A stretch of DNA of 64,000 nt from DASVUC01 sp038237225. Lineage in GTDB: Bacteria > Planctomycetota > Phycisphaerae > Tepidisphaerales > Tepidisphaeraceae. The stretch covers positions 1-64,000 of the forward strand of contig JBBRYX010000012.1 of the NCBI GenBank assembly GCA_038237225.1, in the 5' to 3' direction. A program made the position numbers and the translations under genes. Positions 15,161 to 24,078 of the stretch are shown here, in pieces (position 1 is the stretch's first letter; every line of letters starts with the position of its first letter). The notes under the pieces are model-generated. The model did not search any database, was not told the DNA's origin, and was given only the letters and a program-made list of their open reading frames with translations.

Positions 15161-17158
15161 TCAGGCCAACAACAACTTCTCCGCGCCGTCCTTCTTGTCA
15201 AAGAAAAGAATGGACGTGGGCCTTGAAAAGCTGGTGTCGATCACCGCTTCGAATTTGAGTTCACCGGTCTTCTCCCCGTTGGCGCTGTACTTGTTATCAA
15301 TCCAAGCACCGCGCTGGTGGTCCAGCAGGCGCTGGAGCGAGAACAACTGACTGACCTTATTCGCCGTCGAATGATTGTTATCTATTACAACGTTCTCCAA
15401 AAAGTCAATAATCGTGAAGTGGTCAGTGTTCGCAACAAAAAATGACTCGTTAGCAGTTGAAAGAGTCTTTGCAGAGCCCAATCGCTTCGACAGAACCCGC
15501 CGTCCAGGTCCCAGATGTGTCGTGTCCGCGCGGAATGCCCAGGAAAAGTTCGAGTCCCTATCGAAATCGATCTCTGGGTCAGCTTCCCCTGCGTGAGCTT
15601 CCGGGTTGTACGTTCCACCGTGTAGCGGCCATAGAATCCCTGCGTCGTCCGGAACTCGGTGAATTCCCTTCTCGACATCGATTGGCGCATCCAGTGCGAT
15701 GATCGTGTCCACAGCACCAATCACCTTCGCGAGTTCGTCGGAAACGTAGGCCCCCCAGCTATGCCCGACGAGGCTCAACTGCTGCGGCTTAAACCCATAA
15801 TCTTTCAGCAGTGATGCTGTTTCGCCGGCAACGGGCATGATCCAATCCTCTCCTTGAAAATCAGTCTTGCTTCCTGGTTTCGCGCCCTCCTCCCAGTCCA
15901 AGGTGAGCACCTGATCGCCGGCTTTGTACCCGTCGATGAACGTCGCGAGCGGCGTCATCTTAAGAGCATTCGAGTCACGACCATGAATGACGATCCATGT
16001 TGGCAGCCTTGGGTTAATCAGTTTGGTTGCTCCAACACGCTCGATATCCACGTCTACCGTTCTCCTTCCCTTGTCGCGGGTAGCCTCACCAAGAATTGAC
16101 TGCCCCGCGCTAACGAAGGTCTCCTTATGTGCTTCGCTCGGCGTCCCCAACAAATCGACGCATGCTCCGGCGAGGAAATCGACTTTCACCACGCCGCCAG
16201 CAAAGTCGCCACTGAAAGTGTATCGATACGTTCCAGGAAGCCCTGCCACCGGTGTTGGGATGTTAGCGACATGAACCGCTGCAGCGGCGTTGCCGCTCAG
16301 CACGAACTCGGGAAGATCGTCCGTAATCGATGATTCTTCGATGGTGCTGCCCGGCGCGGCTTGAAAAAGAACGTCCACGAAGTGGTGGATACCGTACTGG
16401 TTCAACTGATAGACCGGAACTAGTCCGCCATCTACCGGGTCAGCCAAGGTAACCGTGGGAGGAGCCACAGTAGCGCTAACGAGCTTGAGATCATCGAGCC
16501 GAGGATTGGTGATGGTGCCCGAGCGCGGATCGGCAAAGCCCGTGGCGTACGAGAAGTTCGAGCCGGTGCTTAGAATCGCGTGCGGACCGAACGAGAAGTT
16601 GAATACATCGGTCCCCTCCGAGACGCTGCCCACGACAGAACCGTCCGGCAATATTGTGAAGCTCGTGTTGATCGCCGGTCCGAACTGAAATGATGGGGTC
16701 ACGCTCCCAACGGTCGTACTTCCATCGAACAGGTAGATTGCTGACGGATAGTTTTGGTCGCCACGCGAGAAATTCAAGCCGTATCCGTGCAACAATGTTC
16801 CATCATTAGCGATCGACAGGTTGCTCGTGTATCGACGCAATAGTCCGCCGTAGCCGTTTTCCTCCTTCAGCGTCGCCGAGATTGTCACCGGCGTCGCAAA
16901 TGAAAACGGGCGATAGATGCCTGACGTGCCGTTGGGCGCTGGGGCGCTGACTTCGTTGCTGTGGATTACAAGATTGCCGCCCGTGTTGCCAAGCGTGTCT
17001 AGCCATCCGTTGCCGACCCTGCTGGAATCCGGACGATTGAAGTCGTCGACAAATACCGTCAGCAACACGCGCCGCTCCAGCGGCTCGATCAAGCTCCGGT
17101 GCTTGGGCTTGCCGATTGCAGACCCGTTCCTATTGCGCGCGTGTTTGCTGTTCCTCAT
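15161..17158 (-). CDS. LEPR-XLL exported protein with lipase-like hydrolase domain
   Basis: A 665-residue protein. Residues near 20-32 read SLIEPLERRVLLT, the planctomycete LEPR-XLL-type motif found near the N-terminus of exported proteins. Residues about 35-230 form a beta-rich domain (VFVDDFNRPDSSRVGNGW, concanavalin-like). A further beta domain follows. The C-terminal part, from TWIVIHGRDSNALKMTPLA, is an alpha/beta hydrolase with nucleophile elbow LVGHSWGAY and a histidine in NTDHFTIIDF, like triacylglycerol lipases or esterases. The ATG at 17158 is chosen because GGGAG stands 8 bases upstream; the longer frame from 17248 lacks this. Substrate unknown. Confidence 0.8.
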   Translation of the reverse strand: MRNSKHARNRNGSAIGKPKHRSLIEPLERRVLLTVFVDDFNRPDSSRVGNGWLDTLGNTGGNLVIHSNEVSAPAPNGTSGIYRPFSFATPVTISATLKEENGYGGLLRRYTSNLSIANDGTLLHGYGLNFSRGDQNYPSAIYLFDGSTTVGSVTPSFQFGPAINTSFTILPDGSVVGSVSEGTDVFNFSFGPHAILSTGSNFSYATGFADPRSGTITNPRLDDLKLVSATVAPPTVTLADPVDGGLVPVYQLNQYGIHHFVDVLFQAAPGSTIEESSITDDLPEFVLSGNAAAAVHVANIPTPVAGLPGTYRYTFSGDFAGGVVKVDFLAGACVDLLGTPSEAHKETFVSAGQSILGEATRDKGRRTVDVDIERVGATKLINPRLPTWIVIHGRDSNALKMTPLATFIDGYKAGDQVLTLDWEEGAKPGSKTDFQGEDWIMPVAGETASLLKDYGFKPQQLSLVGHSWGAYVSDELAKVIGAVDTIIALDAPIDVEKGIHRVPDDAGILWPLHGGTYNPEAHAGEADPEIDFDRDSNFSWAFRADTTHLGPGRRVLSKRLGSAKTLSTANESFFVANTDHFTIIDFLENVVIDNNHSTANKVSQLFSLQRLLDHQRGAWIDNKYSANGEKTGELKFEAVIDTSFSRPTSILFFDKKDGAEKLLLA

Positions 17159-17311
17159 ATCCCATTCTCCCTTATTTGCGCCGGCGAAATGCTGCCCGTA
17201 GAGTTCCGGCGATATTAGACATGCTAGCCGAAGCGTTCGTCGACGCAATAACTGGCGCGAGTAGGCAGTAGACTACATACGCCTCCCCGCCATGTCAATA
17301 GCTTCTCGCGT

Positions 17312-17557
17312 GTGGCGAGAAATGAGCGGTCCGCGACGGTGATCGGGCGCGTGCTCCGGGAGGCGCGCGAGCGATCCGGACTCACGCAACAGGAACTTGC
17401 CCTGCGGGCTGGCATGGACCGGGCATACGTCAACGAAGTGGAGAACGGCAAGCGCTCCCTGAGTGTGGACCGAATGCTGCGGATGTGCTCAGCAATCAGC
17501 GTGCGAACCGGGACCGTGATGAATCGCATTGAGAAGGGGTTGCGTTCGGATCGTTAG
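17312..17557 (+). CDS. XRE-family helix-turn-helix regulator
   Basis: An 81-residue DNA-binding protein starting at GTG 17312. The core VLREARERSGLTQQELALRA followed by GMDRAYVNEVENGKRSLSVD is a typical XRE/Cro helix-turn-helix, with recognition helix around MDRAYVNEVE. It is divergent from the LEPR-XLL gene, whose start is about 150 bases to the left, so it could regulate that gene or itself. No operator recognised. Confidence 0.85.
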   Translation: MARNERSATVIGRVLREARERSGLTQQELALRAGMDRAYVNEVENGKRSLSVDRMLRMCSAISVRTGTVMNRIEKGLRSDR

Positions 17558-17737
17558 GAAATCCAAACGGGGCTCACAGGCAGGGGTGATCAAGGGCATG
17601 CGCGGCGGCGAGCCCCCAGCTTTCATCTAAGAATCTGCGTGAATCTGCGTGAATCCGCGGTTCCCACTCTTGATCTTCCGCGTTCTCCGCGTTCCTCTGT
17701 TCTGGGTATTCCTGTCCGGTCCGTCATGGGAGAACGC

Positions 17738-18022
17738 TCAGAACGTCCCCCTCAACACCAGCGCGATATACGGCTCATCCGTCACTTCCGCGGTCTTGTC
17801 GAGACTGCGCACATCGAATCCGCGGTAGAGGTTTTGCTCGCAGGCGTAACCGACTCTTAGTCCCGCATCAAGGCTCAGGCCCTTGAAGACGTCGGAGTTT
17901 TGGTAGCGGACGCCTAGTTCGGCGCGGGCCATTTGCTGGAAGAAACGATTCTCTCTTGATTCGTTGTTGAGGTAGTAGGCTTCGAAGGAATCGGCGAGGT
18001 TGCCGAAGACCCCGAAGCCGCC
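17738..18022 (-). pseudogene. 3' fragment of an outer-membrane-type gene
   Basis: About 95 codons from GGFGVFGNLADSFEAYYLNN through RENRFFQQMARAELGVRY to the terminal YIALVLRGTF, ending in a normal stop. This matches residues about 230-324 of the intact protein at 19056-20030 (GGFSVFGNLADSFEAYYLND, ending YVALVLRGTF) with many substitutions, at roughly three quarters DNA identity by eye. Upstream of the glycine pair the frame soon reaches a stop and the similarity ends. It is an old partial duplicate or the stump of a diverged paralogue. Confidence 0.85.
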
Positions 18023-18125
18023 TTCCGCAGGTTGATCAAATCACGTCGGTGAAACTGTTGCATTTCATAGGATCTGGGTTGGAGCCATGCGCACCTTTCC
18101 CCCTCCATAATTCCGAAGATGATCT

Positions 18126-18202
18126 ATCCGCAGATTGCGCAGATTTTCATAGATTTGAGAAAGGGCATCGAAAATCTGCGGAAATCCGCGCAATCTGCGG
18201 AT
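18126..18202. repeat. CGCAGATT-type hairpin repeat
   Basis: ATCCGCAGATTGCGCAGATT on the left is mirrored by AAAATCTGCGGAAATCCGCG and CAATCTGCGGAT on the right, loop CATAGATTTGAGAAAGGGCA. A half-copy word (AATCTGCGTGAATCTGCGTG) occurs at 17634. It lies between the pseudogene stump and the toxin-antitoxin pair. Confidence 0.8.
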
Positions 18203-18314
18203 CACTTCTTTCTCTCCCTGCGGCAGACTCGACGAGCCTCGGGGCGGCAGGCTGCCAACGTCGCGCCCGCGCATTTGAATCACATAACACACCGGAAGCG
18301 GGTAAGATGGAACA

Positions 18315-18605
18315 ATGACCCGCCGGCAGACCATTTTGAAGCACATCGATCAGATCCGCGAAATCGCCGCGCGCCACGGGGCCGGCAACGTACGGTTGTT
18401 CGGATCGAGGGCGCGCGGAGAAGATGGCTTCGACAGCGACGCGGACCTGCTGGTTACTTTTGCACCGGACCGGTCGCTGCTGGATCACGGGGCCTTGCTG
18501 ATGGATCTGAACGATCTGCTTGGGTTTAAGATCGATGTATTGAGCGAGGCGGGACTGCATGGACGGATGCGGGAGAGAGTGCTGGCGGAGGCCGTGCCGC
18601 TGTGA
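18315..18605 (+). CDS. MNT-type nucleotidyltransferase antitoxin (MntA-like)
   Basis: A 96-residue minimal nucleotidyltransferase. The signature GSRARGEDGFDSDADLLV (residues about 31-48) contains the GS and D-x-D of the active site; a third acidic residue is in FKIDVLSE. MntA-type proteins neutralise HepT by attaching AMP groups to it. The stop overlaps the start of the hepT-like gene by four bases (18602-18605), the usual arrangement of this toxin-antitoxin family. The gene appears intact although its partner is broken. Confidence 0.9.
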   Translation: MTRRQTILKHIDQIREIAARHGAGNVRLFGSRARGEDGFDSDADLLVTFAPDRSLLDHGALLMDLNDLLGFKIDVLSEAGLHGRMRERVLAEAVPL

Positions 18606-19006
18606 GATCGGACTTGGATTGGCTGCGCGACATGCTGGAGGCGATAGCGGTGATTGAGCGCTTCCGTCCCGCAAGCCGCGCTGCATTCGATTCCGATGAG
18701 CCGGTGCAATCGCATTTGCTGAGGCACTTGCAGATGGTCGGAGAAGCTTCGGGCCGGCTCTCGGAGGAGATCAAGGCGAAGCATTCGAAGGTGCCGTGGC
18801 GGCAGATTGCGGGGATGCGCAACTCATCGGTTCGCTACCCCCCGTAGGAACTAAAGGTGCCGTGGCGGCAGATTGCGGGAATGCGCAACGTGATCGTGCA
18901 TGAATACTTTCAAATTGACTGGAATGAGGTGTGGAACACGATCATGCGCGAAGTTCCACGTCTCAAGCCCCAGATCGAGGCGATTTTGGCGTCAATGACA
19001 TCTTAG
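18602..19006 (+). pseudogene. HepT-like HEPN ribonuclease toxin, interrupted
   Basis: The frame begins MRSDLDWLRDMLEAIAVIER and matches HepT (DUF86) through VPWRQIAGMRN, then reads SSVRYPP and a TAG at 18845. In the same frame, after 66 bases, KVPWRQIAGMRN is repeated and continues VIVHEYFQIDWNEVWNTI to a normal end at 19006. The HEPN catalytic motif R-x4-H (RNVIVH) lies after the stop. Removing the 66-base unit restores a 112-codon gene of usual HepT length. The toxin is therefore inactive unless the TAG is read through or the duplication is lost. Confidence 0.88.
18788..18889 (+). repeat. Direct duplication that breaks hepT
   Basis: A 36-base sequence starting AAGGTGCCGTGGCGGCAG (18788-18823) recurs at 18854-18889 with one substitution (GGGGATG to GGGAATG). 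Thirty bases, TCATCGGTTCGCTACCCCCC plus GTAGGAACTA, lie between the copies. The total length added is 66 bases, a multiple of three. The 30-base spacer has no match I recognise elsewhere in the window. Confidence 0.95.
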
Positions 19007-19055
19007 TCGATCAAAAAGCTTGTTTAACGGACGCCTCGGTGGCGACATTCTCGAT

Positions 19056-20030
19056 TTAGAAAGTGCCGCGAAGGACCAGGGCGACATAGGGCGCATCGGA
19101 AATCTCGGCGGTTTTGTCGAGGTCTCTCACGTCGAAGCCGCGGTAGAGGTTTTGTTCGAAGGCGTAGCCTACGCTGAGTCCGACGTCGAGGCTCATGCCT
19201 TGGTAGAAATCGCCCTTGGCGTAGCGGATGCCGACTTCGGCGCGGGCCATCTGCTGGAAGAAGCGGTTTTCCCTCGATTCATCGTTGAGATAATACGCTT
19301 CGAACGAATCGGCGAGGTTGCCGAAGACGCTGAAGCCGCCGGCGATTTTGTAATCGACGTAGGCATCAATCGAATATGGGACACGGTATTCGCCTTCGAC
19401 GCTCAGGCGATCGGTCAAATCCCAGCGCACGAAGCTGCGCGGATACCCGAAGCCGATGCTGCCGTTTTCTTCACGATGAACCACCATGAAACCGGGGGTT
19501 GGCACATCGGGCAGAAAGGCGGCGCTGCCGTCGTAGTCGATGCTGAGGACGAGGTAGTTTTGTGCGCTTAAGGCTTTGGTCCAGGTGACGTGACCGATGC
19601 CGAACATGCCGTCCACGTCGGCGAAGGGGTTGTCGCCGCTCCATCCGGCGCCGAGGACGAGTCCGACTTTGCCGCCGTAGACTTCGCCGAGATGAAGTCC
19701 GCCGGCAAGCGAGACTTTGTCGAGCGTGTCGGGCAGGGATGGTGAGTTGGAATCGAAATTGACGGTGACGTAGCGATAGGCGATCGACGGCGCATTCTCG
19801 TCGCTGGAGTTGAAGCGGAAGCGGCCAATCGAATCCCACCAGAACATCTGCGTGTTGGATTGGTTGCCGGGTTCACCCTTCACGTGCCCCTGCTCCTGAT
19901 AGAGTGCGTGGTCGAAGGTTTGGCCCCACTGGCTTCCTGTCCAGGGTTCGGTGACGAGGCGCTCGTCGGTTTGAGCTTGCGCGATGCACGTCCCGAAAAG
20001 CAACACCACTACGGCTGATCTCCATCCCAT
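19056..20030 (-). CDS. Exported outer-membrane-type beta-barrel protein
   Basis: A 324-residue protein with signal peptide MGWRSAVVVLLFGTCIAQAQ and probable cleavage after AQA. The mature part alternates aromatic and polar residues in strand-like blocks (YRYVTVNFDSNS, KVGLVLGAGWSGDNPF, NYLVLSIDYDG, YALVLRGTF-like end with terminal Phe). This pattern suits an outer-membrane barrel (inference). ATG 20030 has GGAG five bases upstream and gives the signal peptide; the longer frame does not. A diverged 3' fragment lies at 17738-18022. Confidence 0.75.
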   Translation of the reverse strand: MGWRSAVVVLLFGTCIAQAQTDERLVTEPWTGSQWGQTFDHALYQEQGHVKGEPGNQSNTQMFWWDSIGRFRFNSSDENAPSIAYRYVTVNFDSNSPSLPDTLDKVSLAGGLHLGEVYGGKVGLVLGAGWSGDNPFADVDGMFGIGHVTWTKALSAQNYLVLSIDYDGSAAFLPDVPTPGFMVVHREENGSIGFGYPRSFVRWDLTDRLSVEGEYRVPYSIDAYVDYKIAGGFSVFGNLADSFEAYYLNDESRENRFFQQMARAEVGIRYAKGDFYQGMSLDVGLSVGYAFEQNLYRGFDVRDLDKTAEISDAPYVALVLRGTF

Positions 20031-20080
20031 GTGTGTCTCCGCGAAAGTTTTGCGTGTTGTATCAGCGATCGCATGGCGCG

Positions 20081-21781
20081 TCACTTGCCATTTCGCAAAT
20101 GCGACGGCTGCGTCGTCCGATTCGCGGGCTCGGAATCCGATCCCAGGCGCAGGCGCGCCTTGGCGCGAAACAGCCAAACCTCCTCCAGATCGCTCCTGCC
20201 GATGATATACGGTAAGACCCCGAACCGATCGGAATAAGCAGCCGCGATCGAAATGCGCGCGCCCGCGGGCGCTTGGAGCTTCTGCACGATCTCCACCGCC
20301 GGCTTGGGCAGCTTCGACGGATCGCTGGTCTTGAGGTAGATCGCGATGAAATCCCCCGGCTCGATCACCGACCGGCGCCCATCAACCGATTTTGCGAACG
20401 GCTGCATATACCACATAAACCCCCAATGCCCGGTGAACCAAACCCGACCTTTTGCGTTCTTTGTGAACTCTTGTAGCTGGCGAGCGAGTGCGCGACTGGC
20501 TCCCGCCCAGCGGTAATCGGCAGCCGTCACCCAGAGGGAAACCATGAGTCCCACGGCTACGGCGCTGCCGACGATCCATTGCCGCGCGTTCCAATCGGAA
20601 GGCGGCATCCGCAAGCCCGCGGCACTTTTTAGGGCGCGTGCCGCAAGCACGGCGGCAACGGGTGTCAACGGAAGAAAGCTGCGAGAATTGATCGTCCAGT
20701 TCACAAATGCCCCAAACACAAAAACCCCCGCGACTCCCATCGCCAATAGTGCGGCATCCGGGGTTGGCGACTGGCGGAGGTCCTGCCATGCGATCCCCAC
20801 CACGGCCGCACCTCCTATCATCATCAGAACGAACTCGATGAGGTTCAGTCCCTCCTGCTTGAGCGCCAGTCCGGCGATGAACCCCACAGCGCCGAACACT
20901 GCTGCGAACACCCATCCGCGCCGAGTCGCGATGCTCGCGATCACCAGCGCCGGTCCCAGCACGCTTCCACCCAGAATCGCTAATCCCACAAATGCGCTCG
21001 TGAGCATCGGAGATGACTTTGCTTCGATCGCGTACGTCCCCGCATCGGAAACCAGCCCATGCCCGTACAACTTCGCCGTCCACAGTTGGTAGGCGACGAG
21101 CGCTGCGACAGGCAAGAGGATCGCGACGCTCTGCCAGATCCACATCCGGCGCCTCAGGATTCCGTAGACCGCGAGCCATGGCACGAGGCACATCGCCGGG
21201 TACTTCGTGAGTGTAGCCAGCGCGATCAAGCCTCCCGCTGCGATCAACAATCGCGGGCTATTTTTGTCTAATCCCCATACCCATAGAACCACCGCCCAGG
21301 TCCAGAGCGCCAGCATCATCCCATCGGACATGACGCTCGATGCCGAGATTAAAAATGCCGGCGAAGCCAGCGTCAACATGCCGGGCAACAATCCCGCGGC
21401 TGCGAATCGCCGTCCCAGGAGCACCACACCCGCCACTGTTGCCATGGCGAAGGGAAGGAACGCGAGGTGCATCGCCAGTTCGCCAAACCCGGCGACCCGC
21501 CCCACCGCCGCCTGGTAATACGACGTCAGGGGTGGATTCTTCATCTCGACGCTCATCGGGATTGCCGATCCCGACCAGTTGACGTCGAAGCCGTAAAAAT
21601 CCAGCGGCGAGCGGCTGATTTGCTGAGCGGTCCACAGAAACAGCGGGTCATCGATATGGAACGCCTTGTTCAAAAACGGCAGCAGACAGGCGACCGTGAG
21701 CGCGAGCGCCAGTCCGAGTTCAGCGCGCAAAGAAAGCGTCCGTTCAGTTGCCGCCGCCGGCTCATCCACTTTATTTTTCAT
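20081..21781 (-). CDS. GT39-type (ArnT/PMT-like) membrane glycosyltransferase
   Basis: A 566-residue multi-pass protein. After a short cytoplasmic N-terminus, LALALTVACLLPFLNKAFHIDDPLF has the acidic pair (DD) in the first outer loop, the catalytic signature of the dolichyl/undecaprenyl-phosphate mannosyltransferase superfamily. About ten more membrane helices follow and a soluble C-terminal domain (VWFTGHWGFMWYMQPF onwards). Such enzymes transfer sugars from polyprenyl phosphate to proteins or lipids outside the membrane. ATG 21781 is preferred because GAGG stands six bases upstream; ATG 21793 is an alternative. Confidence 0.8.
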   Translation of the reverse strand: MKNKVDEPAAATERTLSLRAELGLALALTVACLLPFLNKAFHIDDPLFLWTAQQISRSPLDFYGFDVNWSGSAIPMSVEMKNPPLTSYYQAAVGRVAGFGELAMHLAFLPFAMATVAGVVLLGRRFAAAGLLPGMLTLASPAFLISASSVMSDGMMLALWTWAVVLWVWGLDKNSPRLLIAAGGLIALATLTKYPAMCLVPWLAVYGILRRRMWIWQSVAILLPVAALVAYQLWTAKLYGHGLVSDAGTYAIEAKSSPMLTSAFVGLAILGGSVLGPALVIASIATRRGWVFAAVFGAVGFIAGLALKQEGLNLIEFVLMMIGGAAVVGIAWQDLRQSPTPDAALLAMGVAGVFVFGAFVNWTINSRSFLPLTPVAAVLAARALKSAAGLRMPPSDWNARQWIVGSAVAVGLMVSLWVTAADYRWAGASRALARQLQEFTKNAKGRVWFTGHWGFMWYMQPFAKSVDGRRSVIEPGDFIAIYLKTSDPSKLPKPAVEIVQKLQAPAGARISIAAAYSDRFGVLPYIIGRSDLEEVWLFRAKARLRLGSDSEPANRTTQPSHLRNGK

Positions 21782-21908
21782 CGGCACCCTCATGATGCTA
21801 AATCTCTGCGGACTGCACGCAAGAGAGCGGCAACGCCTCCAATCGCTTGACTCGCCCTTCAACTGCTTTAAGATTCTCCGTTCCCCGCCTTCGGGCGGGT
21901 CCGATGCG

Positions 21909-21980
21909 CCCCCATCGTCTAGCGGCCCAGGATGCCACCCTCTCACGGTGGAGACAGGGGTTCGATTCCCCTTGGGGGTA
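21909..21980 (+). tRNA. tRNA-Glu (CTC anticodon)
   Basis: A 72-nucleotide cloverleaf. The acceptor GCCCCCA pairs with TGGGGGT, the anticodon arm CCACC-CTCTCAC-GGTGG has anticodon CTC, and the T arm is GGGGTTCGATTCCCC. The discriminator A is at 21980, and the CCA end is not encoded. A strong intrinsic terminator follows eight bases later. It begins in the 5' region upstream of the minus-strand glycosyltransferase gene. Confidence 0.97.
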
Positions 21981-21987
21981 TTTCCCG

Positions 21988-22014
21988 GGCGACCCAGCGG
22001 GTCGCCTTTTTTTT
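21988..22014 (+). terminator. Intrinsic terminator after tRNA-Glu
   Basis: GGCGACCC-AGC-GGGTCGCC is a perfect eight-pair stem with a three-base loop, immediately followed by eight T residues. Confidence 0.97.
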
Positions 22015-22103
22015 GCGCGGCCTCCCGGTATTGCGCCGTCCGTTCAGTTTTATTGGACGTTTGGCGCGGTTTCTGCCGATGGATGTGAAAGCACGGAGGC
22101 TGC

Positions 22104-22778
22104 ATGCGCATGGTACGTGACGAGGAACTCATGGCGATTGACGAGCTCGATCCTTCCGCCGAAGCCGGGGATCGCGCGGTGCCCGAGCCGCCTGACGGGG
22201 CGGTGGAAGACACGGCTGATGATGCCACCGATGAAGCATCAGCGGCGGCGTCGCTGCCGCAGGTCGATCTCGGTCTGCTGGAAGCGTTGCTGATGGGGAC
22301 CCATCATCCGCTGACGGCGGGCCGTGTCGCGGAACTGATGGAGATGGATTCGACCAAGGCAATTCGCAAGGCGATTAAAGCGCTGAACGCGCAGTATGCG
22401 GAGACGAATCGGTCGTTCCGGATCGAGCAGGTTGCGGGCGGGTATCAGATCCTGACGCTGCCGCAGTTTGGGGAATCGCTCAAGCGTTTTCACCAGCGCG
22501 AGATCGATGCGAAGCTGACCAAGGCGGCGCTGGAGACGCTGGCGATCATTGCATATAAGCAGCCGGTGCTACGAGCGGATATTGAAGCGATTCGTGGGGT
22601 GGCGTGCGGGGAAACGGTGCGGTCGCTGATGGAGAAGCATCTGGTGAAGATTGCGGGACGGGCGGAAGAACCGGGTCGGCCGATCCTTTATGGGACGACG
22701 AAGCGGTTTCTTGAACTGTTTGGGCTCAACTCCACGAAGGACCTGCCTCAAGCCGAAGACACGAAGAGCAATTCGTAG
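22104..22778 (+). CDS. scpB: Segregation and condensation protein B
   Basis: A 224-residue winged-helix subunit that joins ScpA and SMC in the chromosome-condensing complex. After a 50-residue acidic N-terminal extension, LGLLEALLMGTHHPLTAGRV and later ALETLAIIAYKQPVLRADIE, IRGVACGETVRSLMEKHLVKI and GRPILYGTTKRFLELFGL are diagnostic of ScpB. ATG 22104 has GGAGG four bases upstream, and ATG 22131 has GAGG at a better distance, so the shorter form is possible. No scpA or smc nearby. Lies between tRNA-Glu and dxr, same strand. Confidence 0.95.
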   Translation: MRMVRDEELMAIDELDPSAEAGDRAVPEPPDGAVEDTADDATDEASAAASLPQVDLGLLEALLMGTHHPLTAGRVAELMEMDSTKAIRKAIKALNAQYAETNRSFRIEQVAGGYQILTLPQFGESLKRFHQREIDAKLTKAALETLAIIAYKQPVLRADIEAIRGVACGETVRSLMEKHLVKIAGRAEEPGRPILYGTTKRFLELFGLNSTKDLPQAEDTKSNS

Positions 22779-22832
22779 CATGGGCGTCCCCGCCCATGCA
22801 TGCATGGCCGAGACGGCCATGCTACGTGTCCT
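22777..22832. repeat. GCATGGGCG-type palindromic repeat
   Basis: AGCATGGGCGTCCCCGCCCA followed by TGCATGCATGGCCGAGACGG and CCATGCTACG makes two nested hairpins with outer TAGCATGG/CCATGCTA. The same family occurs at 48921-48974. It separates scpB from dxr. Confidence 0.85.
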
Positions 22833-22862
22833 AGGGCCAATTTGCAGGTAGAGTGACCGCCC

Positions 22863-24011
22863 TTGTCCAAGCGAATCGCAATTCTCGGCTCCACCGGTTC
22901 CATCGGGACCAATGCGCTGGAGGTGATTTCGCACCTCGGCCCCCCCTACCAAGCTGTCGCTCTCAGTGCTCGGCGGAATACGGATCTTCTCCTTGAGCAG
23001 GTGAAGCGGCACAAACCCGCTGCCGTTGCGCTCGCGGAGAATGGGACCGACGATGCCGCGTGTTCGGAAATCCGCCAGCTCGGGATTCGCATATATAAGG
23101 GCATCGAAGGTCTCGTTGAGATGGTTCAGCGCGATGATGTAGACCTGGTCGTTGCGGCGATTGTCGGCGCGGCGGGTCTGCCGGCCGTTCTTGCTGCCGT
23201 GGATGCGGGCAAGACGCTGGCGCTGGCGAACAAAGAGGCGCTCGTTGTCGCAGGGTCGCTGGTCATTCCGGAGGCGAAGAAGCGAAACGTGAAAGTGTTG
23301 CCGGTGGATTCGGAACACTCGGCGATCTTTCAGGCAATTCATTGCGGACGGAAGAGTGAGATCAAGAAAATCATCCTCACCGCGAGCGGCGGCCCTTTTC
23401 TCAACAAGTCGAAAGACGAAGTGGCCAACGCGACGGTGGAGCAGGCGCTGGCGCATCCGACGTGGCGGATGGGGAACAAGGTCACGATTGATTCCGCGAC
23501 GCTCTTCAACAAAGGGTTGGAGCTGATCGAAGCGTGCTGGTTGTTCGACATCCCGCCTTCAATGGTTCAGGTCGTTGTGCATCCGGAGTCGGTGATTCAT
23601 TCCATGGTGGAATTTGTGGATGGCTCGGTTATCGCGCAGCTTTCGCCGCCGGATATGCGAACGCCGATTCAATATGCGCTGACGTACCCCGAGCGAGTTG
23701 AAGGGATCTCGCGGCGAATGGACTGGATGGGCAAATTCAGCTTGAATTTCCAGCCGCCGGACGGGGATCGGTTTCCGGCTTTGGGCATCGCTTATGAGGT
23801 TGCAGAACGTGGGGGCAGCTTGGGGGCGGTGATGAATGCGGCCAACGAAATCGCGGTTGAGGCGTTTATGGCCGGTAAAATACGCTTTGGGCGCATTCCA
23901 GAAGTGGTGCGGGGAACTCTTGACCGGCATCGGGTTCAGCCTCATCCTTCTCTGGACGATCTAATCGAGGCCGACCGATGGGCGCGGCAATCTGCCGAAT
24001 CGCTCCTATAA
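22863..24011 (+). CDS. dxr: 1-deoxy-D-xylulose 5-phosphate reductoisomerase
   Basis: A 382-residue NADPH-dependent enzyme of the MEP isoprenoid pathway, making 2-C-methyl-D-erythritol 4-phosphate. The nucleotide-binding motif ILGSTGSIGTNALEV is at residues 6-20, metal and substrate residues are in LPVDSEHSAIFQ and HPTWRMGNKVTIDSATLFNK, and ASGGPF and VVHPESVIHSMVEF are family blocks. The start is a TTG at 22863; no ATG or GTG is in frame before the conserved KRIAILGS. Followed by rseP 67 bases on, a pairing common in many bacteria. Confidence 0.97.
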   Translation: MSKRIAILGSTGSIGTNALEVISHLGPPYQAVALSARRNTDLLLEQVKRHKPAAVALAENGTDDAACSEIRQLGIRIYKGIEGLVEMVQRDDVDLVVAAIVGAAGLPAVLAAVDAGKTLALANKEALVVAGSLVIPEAKKRNVKVLPVDSEHSAIFQAIHCGRKSEIKKIILTASGGPFLNKSKDEVANATVEQALAHPTWRMGNKVTIDSATLFNKGLELIEACWLFDIPPSMVQVVVHPESVIHSMVEFVDGSVIAQLSPPDMRTPIQYALTYPERVEGISRRMDWMGKFSLNFQPPDGDRFPALGIAYEVAERGGSLGAVMNAANEIAVEAFMAGKIRFGRIPEVVRGTLDRHRVQPHPSLDDLIEADRWARQSAESLL

Positions 24012-24078
24012 TGACGGCCCGGCGGGCCTGAACCCCGCCCTCCTGACCGACCATGAACTTCATTCGGACCCCTTCATC

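Noticed and set aside
20081..22228. N-terminal extension of the glycosyltransferase to 22228
   Set aside because: The extended frame would run across the tRNA-Glu gene and its terminator. The ATG at 21781 has a good ribosome site.
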